Under the pieces are notes generated by a model, which saw nothing but the letters and a program-made list of their open reading frames with translations, made no database searches and had not been told where the DNA came from. From Methanolobus sp. (lineage in GTDB: Archaea; Halobacteriota; Methanosarcinia; Methanosarcinales; Methanosarcinaceae), in contig NZ_JADQBZ010000010.1 of the NCBI RefSeq assembly GCF_016278365.1, positions 25,335 through 89,334 of the forward strand: a stretch of 64,000 nt of DNA, read 5' to 3'. Shown piece by piece: positions 7,546-16,215 of this stretch. Both the position numbers and the translations under genes were made by a program. Each line of letters begins with the position of its first letter. Positions within the stretch are counted from its first letter, which is position 1.

Positions 7546-9480
7546 TCACTCCTTTATGATCATCATGGGATTACCCACGCCCACAATCGTGATCCTGGTT
7601 TCCAGAGGCGGATAGGACCAGTTCTCCGGGGAAATATTTACTACAGATACTTTCACCTCTGTTTCTTCCTTGCTTACACCACAGCGCGTTTCATATTCAT
7701 GCACCATTTCCAGTCCTATCTCTCTTGCCCTATCAAAGGCTTCTCTATAATCTACGATCTGCTCCCTTCCTCCCGGGTAGAAGATAAGGAAATCCTCTGC
7801 AGGTTTTTCGATGGACGCCGGCATAATTAGTACTTCCACTCTTTTGACACCTTTACCTGCAAGAGCTCCAACTGCATTTCCGACGTCTGCATGGTCCGGT
7901 ACTATTATCTCGCCATCAAGGAAAGCGGCCATTTCCTTAGCATATGCCCCTACAGGCCCTCCCAGCAATACAATAGGCAACTTCACACTGAACTTTGCCG
8001 GATACAGGCCACTAAGCATCTCGTCCACAAAAGGCCTGGCCCTTTCAGGTAAGAGAAATGTCATCTGGTTATGGGCCATGTTCCTTGCAACGTGTTCTTT
8101 AACAGATGTGGAAAACTCATATTTCTTTGTGTCAGTATAACGGCAGAGAAGTTCAGCACCTGCATGAGAAGCATCTGTGCTCCAGGCAGTATACTCTCCT
8201 CTCACATGCAGGGCATCCGTTGGTGTAAAACCGATAGCTTGCACAAGTCTCTTCTTTATAAGTGAGTCTATTGCCTTGCCTGAAGGCATAGCATGCAGCG
8301 CTTCATTAAGTTCATTTATACTTACCGGCTCATTCCCGATATGCTGCAGTATCTCAGCTTCCTCTTTGCTCAGGCCATTGACGCTGTATTCGGTCCTGAC
8401 CAGGAACTTCGTAGGCTGGTAATTCTCACTCAGTGATTTGCGTGGGATCAGTCTCATGAGGTTGAGCTTCTGCAACAGGCCGGCATACGTGACAGCAGCA
8501 ACACATAGGGGAATGACGCGCCTGGGGCCGATCATCACTTTACCGTCCATGACCCATACATGGCTGTCACCGCCAGTTGCCGAAGTTTCCATCTTCATGG
8601 CTTTTACGCGTGTTTTCCATCCGCCTATAACTGAACCCGAAGCACTTATCTCAGGCACGCCACGATATATTGCAGATATGTCCGTACTGGTCCCTCCTAC
8701 ATCTATGGCGGCGCATGTATCCAGTTTCGCAAGATAGGATGCACCCAGAAGACTTGCAGCAGGCCCGGAGAAAATGGTCTCGATCGGTTTATCAAGCGCA
8801 TCCTCCAGATTGTATACTGAACCGTCGCATTTGAGCATCAACATCCTTGCACTGATGCCCCTGTTGCGAATATCTGCCATTACGGCGCTGACAAAATGAT
8901 GGGTGATAGGGATCAATTGGGCATTCAGAACAGCAGTCACTGCTCTTTCATAGGCCCCCAGCTCCTGACACAATTCATGGCCACAAACGACCGGTTTACC
9001 TGTAATCTCCTGAATTATAGATTTGGCCTTAAGTTCGTGTTCAGGGTTCCTTGTGCCAAAGAAGGCGGATATGGCATATGCTGATACTCTGTCCCTGGTC
9101 CGGCTGCTAAATATCCTGATAGATTCTATATCCAGGGCTGCTTCTTCCTCGCCACTCGGACCATGGCCTCCGGACACGACTACGAGGTCCGGCGTAGGAA
9201 ATTCAAGATCAGCAGGATGCTGGCCTATGAGCACAAGTCCTACCGGGGTTCCCGTACCTTCAAGCAATGAGTTAGTTGAAAGGGTGGTAGAAACGGATAC
9301 CAGGTTTACCTTGTGGAGCAGGTCCTGATCAAGGGAATCCAGAACCATACTTATACCGACCTGCAGATCCGGATAGGTGGTAAATGCCTTTTTTGAATCT
9401 ACGACAACACCATCGGACCCCCTCAAAAGGACCGCGTCTGTGTAAGTTCCGCCGGTGTCAATACCAAGACCGTAATGCAG
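7546..9480 (-). CDS. Hydantoinase/oxoprolinase (HyuA) family protein with non-canonical start
   Basis: A protein of about 644 residues of the HyuA/5-oxoprolinase family: ATP-dependent opening of a cyclic amide such as 5-oxoproline or hydantoin. The ASKHA nucleotide-binding motif GIDTGGTYTDAVL is present only if translation begins upstream of the first TTG (9426). Going upstream in that frame, no ATG, GTG or TTG occurs before a stop (TAG). The best start is CTG at 9480, nine bases after a strong AGGAGG; the ATT just before it is the alternative. Later motifs include AAIDVGGTSTDIS (about residue 257) and a glycine-rich LLGGPVGAYAKE. No HyuB partner lies beside it. Substrate unknown. Confidence 0.85.
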   Translation of the reverse strand: MHYGLGIDTGGTYTDAVLLRGSDGVVVDSKKAFTTYPDLQVGISMVLDSLDQDLLHKVNLVSVSTTLSTNSLLEGTGTPVGLVLIGQHPADLEFPTPDLVVVSGGHGPSGEEEAALDIESIRIFSSRTRDRVSAYAISAFFGTRNPEHELKAKSIIQEITGKPVVCGHELCQELGAYERAVTAVLNAQLIPITHHFVSAVMADIRNRGISARMLMLKCDGSVYNLEDALDKPIETIFSGPAASLLGASYLAKLDTCAAIDVGGTSTDISAIYRGVPEISASGSVIGGWKTRVKAMKMETSATGGDSHVWVMDGKVMIGPRRVIPLCVAAVTYAGLLQKLNLMRLIPRKSLSENYQPTKFLVRTEYSVNGLSKEEAEILQHIGNEPVSINELNEALHAMPSGKAIDSLIKKRLVQAIGFTPTDALHVRGEYTAWSTDASHAGAELLCRYTDTKKYEFSTSVKEHVARNMAHNQMTFLLPERARPFVDEMLSGLYPAKFSVKLPIVLLGGPVGAYAKEMAAFLDGEIIVPDHADVGNAVGALAGKGVKRVEVLIMPASIEKPAEDFLIFYPGGREQIVDYREAFDRAREIGLEMVHEYETRCGVSKEETEVKVSVVNISPENWSYPPLETRITIVGVGNPMMIIKE

Positions 9481-9724
9481 AATAAATCTCCTCCTTTTTC
9501 TCTATATCTCTTATTAAATCCTATTTGCGAATTAATACTTAAATGCTTTGCAATATTATTATATATTTCTTCCCTTTTGGGGAAAATAAGCTGTTTTTTG
9601 GTATGAACACTCTGCAAATAGTCTTTTCATTTTCAGAATGAATCCATGTGCCAATATTTTTCATCTCCCTGGGTAAGGCTTTTATATTTATTCTCAGATG
9701 GGTATTATTACAAGTAATTGTGGA

Positions 9725-10441
9725 ATGAAGATGAAGCTAACAGTCATTTACGATAATGAGGCAAGAAACGGTCTGAAAAATGGCTGGGGTTTTTCTTGCC
9801 TGATCGAAACTACCGAACATAATATCATATTTGATACCGGATGGGACGGCCATGTATTGCTGGACAACATGCGCACGCTCTCACTATCTCCGGAGGATGT
9901 CGATATCCTCGTGCTTTCTCATCAGCACTGGGACCATATCGGAGGTGCGCCGACTTTCCTGAATGCGAACTCGGATGTTGATATCTATGTCCCGACGAGT
10001 TTCTCGAAGAATCTGAAGAAAGAGATGTCTACAAGGCAAAGTTATTCGGGTACCTCCGAATCTCTTTCAGGGAGGGATATTCCCATTTATCCAAGAGTGC
10101 ATGAGGTACAAGCTCCCCGGGAAATATGTAGGGATGTCTACACGACAGGAGAACTCGGAACCGACATTAAGGAGCAATCCTTAGTACTTGATTCAGGCAA
10201 AGGGCTGTATGTTATTGTAGGATGTGCACATCCCGGTCTCTCTGCAATACTGGGATCTGCGACATCCTTTGGCACTGTTGCTGGCATTATTGGCGGTTTT
10301 CATGATAGTCGGGAGTATGACCTGCTCAAAGACCTGCAGTTGGTCGGGGCAGGTCACTGCACAGCTCACAAGGATGGGTTCCGGCAGATGTATCCTGGGA
10401 AGTTTGCGGAGATATTTGCAGGATACTCGCTCACAATTTAA
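9725..10441 (+). CDS. MBL-fold metallohydrolase
   Basis: A metallo-beta-lactamase fold enzyme of about 238 residues, with the metal motif LSHQHWDHIGGA (HxHxDH) in the first third, a later GCAHPG histidine and a C-terminal GHCTAHKD. The layout matches the archaeal group related to the methanopterin-pathway enzyme that makes ribofuranosylaminobenzene 5'-phosphate (MJ0301 group), but membership of that function is only inferred. A TATA box (TTTATATTTA, 9681-9690) puts the transcript start near 9710, so the in-frame ATG at 9698 would lie upstream of it; ATG 9725 or 9731 is more likely. Convergent with the DUF1724 regulator that follows. Confidence 0.82.
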   Translation: MKMKLTVIYDNEARNGLKNGWGFSCLIETTEHNIIFDTGWDGHVLLDNMRTLSLSPEDVDILVLSHQHWDHIGGAPTFLNANSDVDIYVPTSFSKNLKKEMSTRQSYSGTSESLSGRDIPIYPRVHEVQAPREICRDVYTTGELGTDIKEQSLVLDSGKGLYVIVGCAHPGLSAILGSATSFGTVAGIIGGFHDSREYDLLKDLQLVGAGHCTAHKDGFRQMYPGKFAEIFAGYSLTI

Positions 10442-10451
10442 ATAAATGATT

Positions 10452-11237
10452 TCAGATCATAGTCAGTGGCACAGAACTGTTCTGATAATACTCAAACAGA
10501 TCATTTCCCCATTTAAGAGCATCCGGATTGCAGCATCGAATGTGTTTGTTATCAAACTCCCCATCTTCTCTCAGGGGGCTCATCATCAAGCAATAATCAT
10601 TATGCATAAAAGATAAGAAGTCCATCTTTTCATGATGAACAAAAAAATGAACAAATTTGTTATTTATCAATTCTGCGAGATCTGTATAATTGTCAGTTCT
10701 CAGTTTGTCGAATAACTCGCTGGACATTATTACATAGATATGTACGTTGTTTGAAATGAGCTCCTGGAATAATCTGGGAAAATGCGGGTGAAATGCGGCA
10801 GTAATTGCAAAATGGGATGTGGACTTTTTAGAAATCTCGTAGAAATCATCATGAATTTCATACATCTCCTGAATGGTTGGATTTATTTTCTTGCATATTC
10901 CCAGTTCATCCAATCTTTTCAAAAGATGTGGTGGTATGAAATCAAGTTTACGGGTCCCCCAATAGTCAACATCTACATCCAAAACTTCAACAGTACTTAA
11001 TAGAGGGATCATTTCATCAACAATTAACTTTCCGATGTTCGTTAAATCATAAATGTCATCATAATGAAGAATCAGGTGATATTCTTCCAGTGTTCGTATC
11101 TGTGGAAGAAGTGCTTGCCTTGTAGTGTTAAGATACTCAAGGATAACTTCCATTTCCTTATGGCCACTTTTCAAAAAAAGGAGTACTTTCTTTCTTTTCT
11201 CGGAAGCAAATAGCACGTCAAGTAAAGCTTTCTTCAT
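10452..11237 (-). CDS. DUF1724 winged-helix regulator (Msr/FilR1 type), paralogue 1
   Basis: A protein of about 261 residues with an N-terminal ArsR-like winged helix (residues 1-75; TTRQALLPQIRTLEEYHLI is the recognition-helix region) and a C-terminal DUF1724 domain. It shares its whole plan with the two tandem genes at 27042-28703: MKKxLxDVLFxSEKRK start, VDYWGTxxLxFIPxHL middle and a WGxxLFEYY end. In Methanosarcina such proteins (Msr) control methyltransferase genes, and in Methanosaeta FilR1 is the output of a quorum system. No methyltransferase gene is next to it, so its target is unknown. The start is ATG 11237, matching the paralogues. Confidence 0.85.
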   Translation of the reverse strand: MKKALLDVLFASEKRKKVLLFLKSGHKEMEVILEYLNTTRQALLPQIRTLEEYHLILHYDDIYDLTNIGKLIVDEMIPLLSTVEVLDVDVDYWGTRKLDFIPPHLLKRLDELGICKKINPTIQEMYEIHDDFYEISKKSTSHFAITAAFHPHFPRLFQELISNNVHIYVIMSSELFDKLRTDNYTDLAELINNKFVHFFVHHEKMDFLSFMHNDYCLMMSPLREDGEFDNKHIRCCNPDALKWGNDLFEYYQNSSVPLTMI

Positions 11238-11360
11238 AGCCAACACTATCCTCAACCTATATTCCCAATGAGAATTTGTCAGTGATGATATAAATAATGA
11301 ATTGTATTTAACTGTCTGATGTTATCTTTTATCTCTTTTCTACAGAGCCGGCCATTGTAA

Positions 11361-12221
11361 TCAATTGAACAGGCTTCGATAACTATTGATGAAATATCCT
11401 GCTGTCATGTTAATGCCTGAGAATATTACTGACAAGGCTGTAAACGCCAGGAGATACATATTATACAGGAATGTTCTGGTCAGTGCCTCTTCTGTGTTCA
11501 CGTCAAGTGCATATGCCAGGATATTGGCTAACACAATAAGCAGGAATAAAGCAGGTAGTCCCTTTGCTGCGCCTTTGAGATCGGCAGTGCTCAGGGCAAT
11601 ATGGGATGAAACTCCAAAAGCCAGGAAGATGTATATCCAGAAACTGATGTTGCCAGCATTAGACAGATCGAACAGGCTTGATACTATGCTCAACAGAAAA
11701 CCGGCTATGTACTCCAGGCCCGAAGGACCGAATGCGGTCATGCTGCTAAACAGCAGCATCTGACCAGTAATCTCCCTGAAAATCTCTGGCAGCAGCAGAT
11801 ACATGCTCACGATTAGAAATACATTGGCGCTTAATATGGGCCCTATCCCAATGAAGAAATTTCCCACACTCTGGTAAAGGCTTTTCCTGTTATAGCTATG
11901 CCTGACGTAGCCAAGGGTGCCATCCTTGCTCTTGAGGTCCAGAAGTTTCACTTTTGTGACTTTATGCCTGAACAGCCAGCACATGAGCAGGTGTCCGACC
12001 TCATGCACTGGCACTCCTATCCACGCGGTCAGAAGAAGGGCCTTGTTTCCTATATTTTTTCTAAAGTATATGTTTGCACGTTTTTCCATGCTGCCCAGCA
12101 GGAGACCCAGCAGTAGTACGGGACCTACGAATGCCAGCAGTTCCAGCAGGCTCAGTTCCAGTATCTTTAAGAGCTCCGGTATCATCAATTGTCTCATAAT
12201 CCTGTTTTCAGGCTTACTCAA
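11361..12221 (-). CDS. Polytopic membrane protein with HEVGH zinc-protease motif
   Basis: A 286-residue protein with about seven or eight hydrophobic segments. The motif GVPVHEVGHLL at residues 70-79 is a HExxH zinc-binding site in the membrane, as in site-2-type (M50-like) proteases. The first helix pair (about 25-45) precedes it; further helices occupy about 110-280. I do not see a clear second zinc ligand of the classic NPDG type, so a distant M50-like family is likely. The substrate is unknown; such proteases usually cut membrane-anchored regulators. ATG 12221 is the first start in frame. Single gene with its own promoter region of about 270 bases. Confidence 0.75.
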   Translation of the reverse strand: MSKPENRIMRQLMIPELLKILELSLLELLAFVGPVLLLGLLLGSMEKRANIYFRKNIGNKALLLTAWIGVPVHEVGHLLMCWLFRHKVTKVKLLDLKSKDGTLGYVRHSYNRKSLYQSVGNFFIGIGPILSANVFLIVSMYLLLPEIFREITGQMLLFSSMTAFGPSGLEYIAGFLLSIVSSLFDLSNAGNISFWIYIFLAFGVSSHIALSTADLKGAAKGLPALFLLIVLANILAYALDVNTEEALTRTFLYNMYLLAFTALSVIFSGINMTAGYFINSYRSLFN

Positions 12222-12495
12222 TTCCTTTCTTTGGGAAATATGCCTGGCTACTGATATTTTGAAATTTACCTTTATATGTTGGTATTCATTGCCTGTTTTT
12301 TTAGCTAGTGTAAATACCAGGGTATATGATCAGCTTTTTAATTTAAATCTTATAGGGAATTATCACTAATAATAGTAACTTAAATATAATATTAATAATT
12401 ATCATTACTATTACTATTATCTGAACATTATAATGCCGGTTGTTAAGACCGGTAGTAAATTCTTCTGATTTGATCTTTATGACAGGTGTTATATT

Positions 12496-13416
12496 ATGAG
12501 TAATCTTAAAAAAATAGTTTGTGTTCTTTCCCTGGCTGTTCTGGTGATGGCAGTTGCCGGTTGTGTGCAAGCGGAAGATTCGGCCGTTTATGAATTGGAA
12601 CATGAGAACATTGTTGAAGAGATTAATGAAGGGCAAAGCGTTTTATCTTCTCACAAAGAGGATACAATGACCCTGGTGAACGAAGCCGTTGAACTGATGA
12701 ATGAAAAAGGTGAGCTTGCATTTGATGAATTCAGAGAAAAGGATAGCAAGTGGTATCACAACAGTACTTATCTCAGTATCTGGACAACTGAAGGAATACG
12801 CGTGGCCTATGCTCCAAATGTAAGCAGTGAAGGCGAGAGCGTGATAGGTCTTAAAGATTACAATGGTGATGCTTTAGATGAGCTTTTTATAGGTACTGCC
12901 CTGAGTGAAGAAGGCGAGGGATGGATCAGTTACCAGTGGCCAAAACCCGGTGAAACTTCTCCTGCCCTGAAACACACCTTTGTCAAGAGGGCTTCGATCG
13001 GTGATCAGACCTACGCCGTGACCTCCGGTTTCTATGTAGATGACCACGTTTACACCAATAATCTTGAAGACATTGAATATTTCACACGCTTTGGAAACGT
13101 ATCTATTGGGAATGTCCTCCATCCGGCAGTCATTGACAGGGATCTCGGTGTGGATTACAGCATTGCTCATACCATTATCAAACCAGGCGGTTCCATTGGA
13201 GCTCACATGATGAAGAATCCTGAAGCGCATTATGTTCTTGCAGGCGAAGGTATGCTCTACATAGAAGATGTGCCATTTGAGCTTAGTAAGGGACAGTTCG
13301 TTCTCGTACCTGCAAACTCAAAACAATATACAGTGAATACCGGGGAGAAAGATCTTGAGTACTTTGCTATAGACCAGCCTGCATGGTCAGAGGAGAATGA
13401 GAAAATGTTGGAGTGA
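12496..13416 (+). CDS. Secreted Cache-domain plus cupin protein
   Basis: A 306-residue exported protein. The N-terminus MSNLKKIVC with a hydrophobic core ends in VAGCVQ, a lipobox-like Cys at about residue 23, so it may be lipid-anchored outside the cell. Residues 45-185 look like a single Cache sensor domain (SKWYHNSTYLSIWTTEGIRVAYAP; final VTSGFYVDD). Residues 205-290 form a cupin with HMMKNPEAHYVLAGEGMLYI and VPANSKQYTV, giving possible metal ligands His-His-Glu. Cache normally binds small ligands for a kinase or chemoreceptor, but here no transmembrane signalling part follows. AGGTG precedes the ATG. Inferred role: extracellular ligand binding. Confidence 0.8.
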   Translation: MSNLKKIVCVLSLAVLVMAVAGCVQAEDSAVYELEHENIVEEINEGQSVLSSHKEDTMTLVNEAVELMNEKGELAFDEFREKDSKWYHNSTYLSIWTTEGIRVAYAPNVSSEGESVIGLKDYNGDALDELFIGTALSEEGEGWISYQWPKPGETSPALKHTFVKRASIGDQTYAVTSGFYVDDHVYTNNLEDIEYFTRFGNVSIGNVLHPAVIDRDLGVDYSIAHTIIKPGGSIGAHMMKNPEAHYVLAGEGMLYIEDVPFELSKGQFVLVPANSKQYTVNTGEKDLEYFAIDQPAWSEENEKMLE

Positions 13417-13665
13417 TCTCCCACTACGATTCTTTCTCTTGTTTACAGAGGTCTTGATCTTTTATGGATTAGATCCTGTTTTCCTTTTTTTTTAAAGTAT
13501 TTCACCAATTGAGGTAATAATATGATATCTCCAGTGTGCTGCGTATCTCGTGGTTAATTACTTATTCGATGAACATAGGATGTTCTTTATTGTGGGGGAT
13601 ATTCAGCTGTCGGGACATATTCTGTCATGCAGGCTCTACTCCACAGTTTATAAGTGGTGATATAT

Positions 13666-14523
13666 ATGGGTGAGAAAAAGGATACACGAAAATATATTGA
13701 AGAGCAGTTCAGGGAATTGAAGGATAACCTATCCCGCAACATCAAAGAGATGGAACTGGATAAGGAATTCGACAAGCAAACCAAAGATATAACCGAATAT
13801 GTGGATACGAGCATCCGCAGGGTAAAGGAAAGTATTGCAGAAAGGACAGCGGGTGAGTCCCCGGTAACTTTCATGCCTTTAATAGGTGACGATGCACCTT
13901 CATTCAAAGCAGTCACGACTGCGGATGAGATAAATTTCCCAAGGGATTACAACGGCAAATGGGTAGTCCTTTTCAGCCATCCTGCAGATTTCACTCCGGT
14001 GTGCACTACAGAATTCATGACATTCGCAAGCATGGAAAATGAGTTCAACGCTCTCAACTGCCAGCTTATCGGCCTTTCCATCGATAGCATCTATGCACAT
14101 ATCGCATGGCTTCGGACCATCAAGGAGAAGATAGAGTACAAGGGAATGAAAGATGTAGAGATCACTTTCCCTGTGATCGCAGACCTCAAGATGGATATTG
14201 CAAAGAAATTCGGTATGCTTCAGCCAACTGCTTCTGACACTCAGGCTGTAAGGGCCGTTTTCATGATCGACCCAAAGGCCAAGATAAGGGCCATACTCTA
14301 TTATCCGCTATCAAACGGCAGGAATATGGACGAGGTCATGAGGCTGCTTAAAGCCTTGCAAAAGTCCGATGCGGAGGGTGTTGCGACACCGGCAAACTGG
14401 CAGCCGGGCGATGATGTAATTATCCCGCCACCCGGTTCATGCGGAGTAGCAAAGGAAAGAATGGAATCCGCTGAAGATGGCAAATACTGTCTTGACTGGT
14501 TCATGTGTTTCAAGAAACAGTAA
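13666..14523 (+). CDS. Peroxiredoxin with N-terminal coiled-coil extension
   Basis: A thiol peroxidase of the AhpC/TSA superfamily (Prx6-like length), 285 residues. The peroxidatic site PADFTPVCTTEF is at about residues 103-114. The C-terminal domain runs to a Cys-rich end (GSCGV, KYCLDWFMCF) that can supply resolving cysteines. Unusual is the first 65-70 residues: charged, heptad-like helix with many Lys/Glu/Asp, not part of ordinary Prx6 enzymes, which start near the segment LIGDDAPSFKAV. It may tether or oligomerise the enzyme. The ATG at 13666 has GGTGA just upstream; a GTG at 13654 is less likely. Expected role: removal of hydrogen peroxide in a strict anaerobe. Confidence 0.92.
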   Translation: MGEKKDTRKYIEEQFRELKDNLSRNIKEMELDKEFDKQTKDITEYVDTSIRRVKESIAERTAGESPVTFMPLIGDDAPSFKAVTTADEINFPRDYNGKWVVLFSHPADFTPVCTTEFMTFASMENEFNALNCQLIGLSIDSIYAHIAWLRTIKEKIEYKGMKDVEITFPVIADLKMDIAKKFGMLQPTASDTQAVRAVFMIDPKAKIRAILYYPLSNGRNMDEVMRLLKALQKSDAEGVATPANWQPGDDVIIPPPGSCGVAKERMESAEDGKYCLDWFMCFKKQ

Positions 14524-14580
14524 GATATGGATTGACGGATCTTATTGATCCGTCCTCTTTTTTGAAACTGCAGAAAATAT

Positions 14581-15867
14581 CTACTTTTTGTTCTCTTCTT
14601 CTTCCAGTGCCTTGCTGACAATTTTCATTGCACATAGGTCACCACACATGGAACATGCACCGCTGTCGGTTATCCTGCTTTCCCGGATATGTCTTGCGCG
14701 CTCGCCATCGATAGCAAGGCTGAATTGCGTTTCCCAATCAAGGTTCTTACGGGCGTGTGCCATCTTGTCATCAAGAGCCCTTGCACGTTCCCTTTGCCCT
14801 TCTTTTGCAAGATCTGCGGCGTGGGCTGCTATTTTTGTCACGATTGTACCTTCCCTGATATCATCATTGGTCGGAAGGGCCAGATGCTCGGCAGGTGTGG
14901 TCATGCACAAAAAGTCGGTACCGCACATGCCGGCAAATGTCCCTCCGATAGCACCTGTTATGTGATCGTAACCAGGGGCTATATCGGTAACCAGGGGCCC
15001 GAGCAGATAGAGCGGGGCATTGTCGCACAGGCTTTTCATTCCTTTGACGCTCAGCTCTATCTCATCGATTGGTACATGTCCGGGGCCTTCCACAAAGCAC
15101 TGCACGTTTGCTTCCCGGGTCCTTTTCACAAGTTCTCCGAGGGTGATGAATTCCATGAACGATGGCCTGTCTGAGGCATCATGGATGCAGCCGGGCCTCA
15201 TGCCGTCCCCCAGGCTCACGGCCATATCGTATTCACTGGCGATGTCGAGAAGGTAATCATACTCGGAATAGAACGGGTTGTCCTCTCCGTTGTGGAGCAT
15301 CCAGGCGACTGTAAATGAGCCTCCTCTGCTGACAATGTTGGTGATCCTGTCTCCTTTCTTGAGGCGCTGCATGGAATCAAGGTTAACACCTGCGTGTACC
15401 GTAACAAAGTCTACTCCATCCTTTGCGTGTTTGCGTACAGCGTTGAACATATCATCTGAGGTCATATCAACTACGGCCTTCTGGCTGGCTGCTGCCTGGT
15501 AAATAGGGACAGATCCTATTGGCAGTTCCACAGCATCCATTATTCTCTTCCTGATAAGGTCCAGGTCCCCTCCGGTAGAGAGATCCATAAGGGCATCAGC
15601 CCCGTATTTCTGTGCTGTTCTTGCCTTTTCCACTTCGTCGTCTATATTTATGTAGTCCCTGGACGTGCCTATGTTCGCATTGATCTTGGTACTGAGATAT
15701 TTCCCGATACCTATCAGCCTGCACTCCCTTTGAGTATTATTGGGAATCGTTATCGTGCCTTTTGCAATGCAGGAGCAGACAGTCCTGGATTCAATTCCCT
15801 CGTTCCTGGCGACTATCTCCATTTCGGGAGTGATCATGCCTTTCTTTGCATCTTCCATTAATGTCAT
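14581..15867 (-). CDS. thiC: Phosphomethylpyrimidine synthase ThiC
   Basis: A 428-residue archaeal ThiC, a radical-SAM-like enzyme that rearranges aminoimidazole ribotide into hydroxymethylpyrimidine phosphate for thiamine. Seen: the [14 protein letters not shown] and [12 protein letters not shown] segments, [13 protein letters not shown], and a C-terminal cluster CSMCGDLC carrying the three iron-sulfur cysteines. Archaeal length (about 425-430) is shorter than the bacterial form. AGGAG precedes the ATG. I looked for a TPP riboswitch upstream and did not see the CUGAGA / ACCUGA pair. Convergent with the peroxiredoxin. Confidence 0.95.
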   Translation of the reverse strand: MTLMEDAKKGMITPEMEIVARNEGIESRTVCSCIAKGTITIPNNTQRECRLIGIGKYLSTKINANIGTSRDYINIDDEVEKARTAQKYGADALMDLSTGGDLDLIRKRIMDAVELPIGSVPIYQAAASQKAVVDMTSDDMFNAVRKHAKDGVDFVTVHAGVNLDSMQRLKKGDRITNIVSRGGSFTVAWMLHNGEDNPFYSEYDYLLDIASEYDMAVSLGDGMRPGCIHDASDRPSFMEFITLGELVKRTREANVQCFVEGPGHVPIDEIELSVKGMKSLCDNAPLYLLGPLVTDIAPGYDHITGAIGGTFAGMCGTDFLCMTTPAEHLALPTNDDIREGTIVTKIAAHAADLAKEGQRERARALDDKMAHARKNLDWETQFSLAIDGERARHIRESRITDSGACSMCGDLCAMKIVSKALEEEENKK

Positions 15868-16215
15868 TCTTACTACTCCTGCGTTGGTGCCTTTTTACGG
15901 CTGCAAGTATAGTTTAGATAGATATATACGTTTCACATTCTTATGTCTGTGTCATTATTAGGTTTAAGAGCAGTCTGCCATTTTAATAAATCAGCCATAT
16001 TCAGAGGAAAAACAAGAGTGAAGTGATGCAGATGACGGAATCTTAAACGAAAGAGTTCTTCACATTTCATATACAAACATCAAAGTATAATATCTTTATA
16101 ACAATAGTAATAGTTTTTATATTTGATTGTATTTATGGCAGGAGTTTTCAACAGGGCGCGATGATAATATTACTTTCACTCCGCAAGCTTAACTCTTATC
16201 TAATAGCAACTCATA
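15868..16215. other. Divergent intergenic region between thiC and topoisomerase
   Basis: About 350 AT-rich bases serving two divergent genes. TATA-like stretches are present on both strands (minus-strand TATATATCTATC near 15910-15930 for thiC). I see no gene, riboswitch or clear repeat. Confidence 0.4.

Noticed and set aside
12343..12636. Minus-strand 97-residue open frame overlapping the Cache-cupin gene
   Set aside because: It is a shadow in AT-rich DNA and opposes a gene with a clear signal peptide and ribosome binding site.
15868..15960. TPP riboswitch before thiC
   Set aside because: The conserved CUGAGA and ACCUGA segments are not present, and the leader is short.
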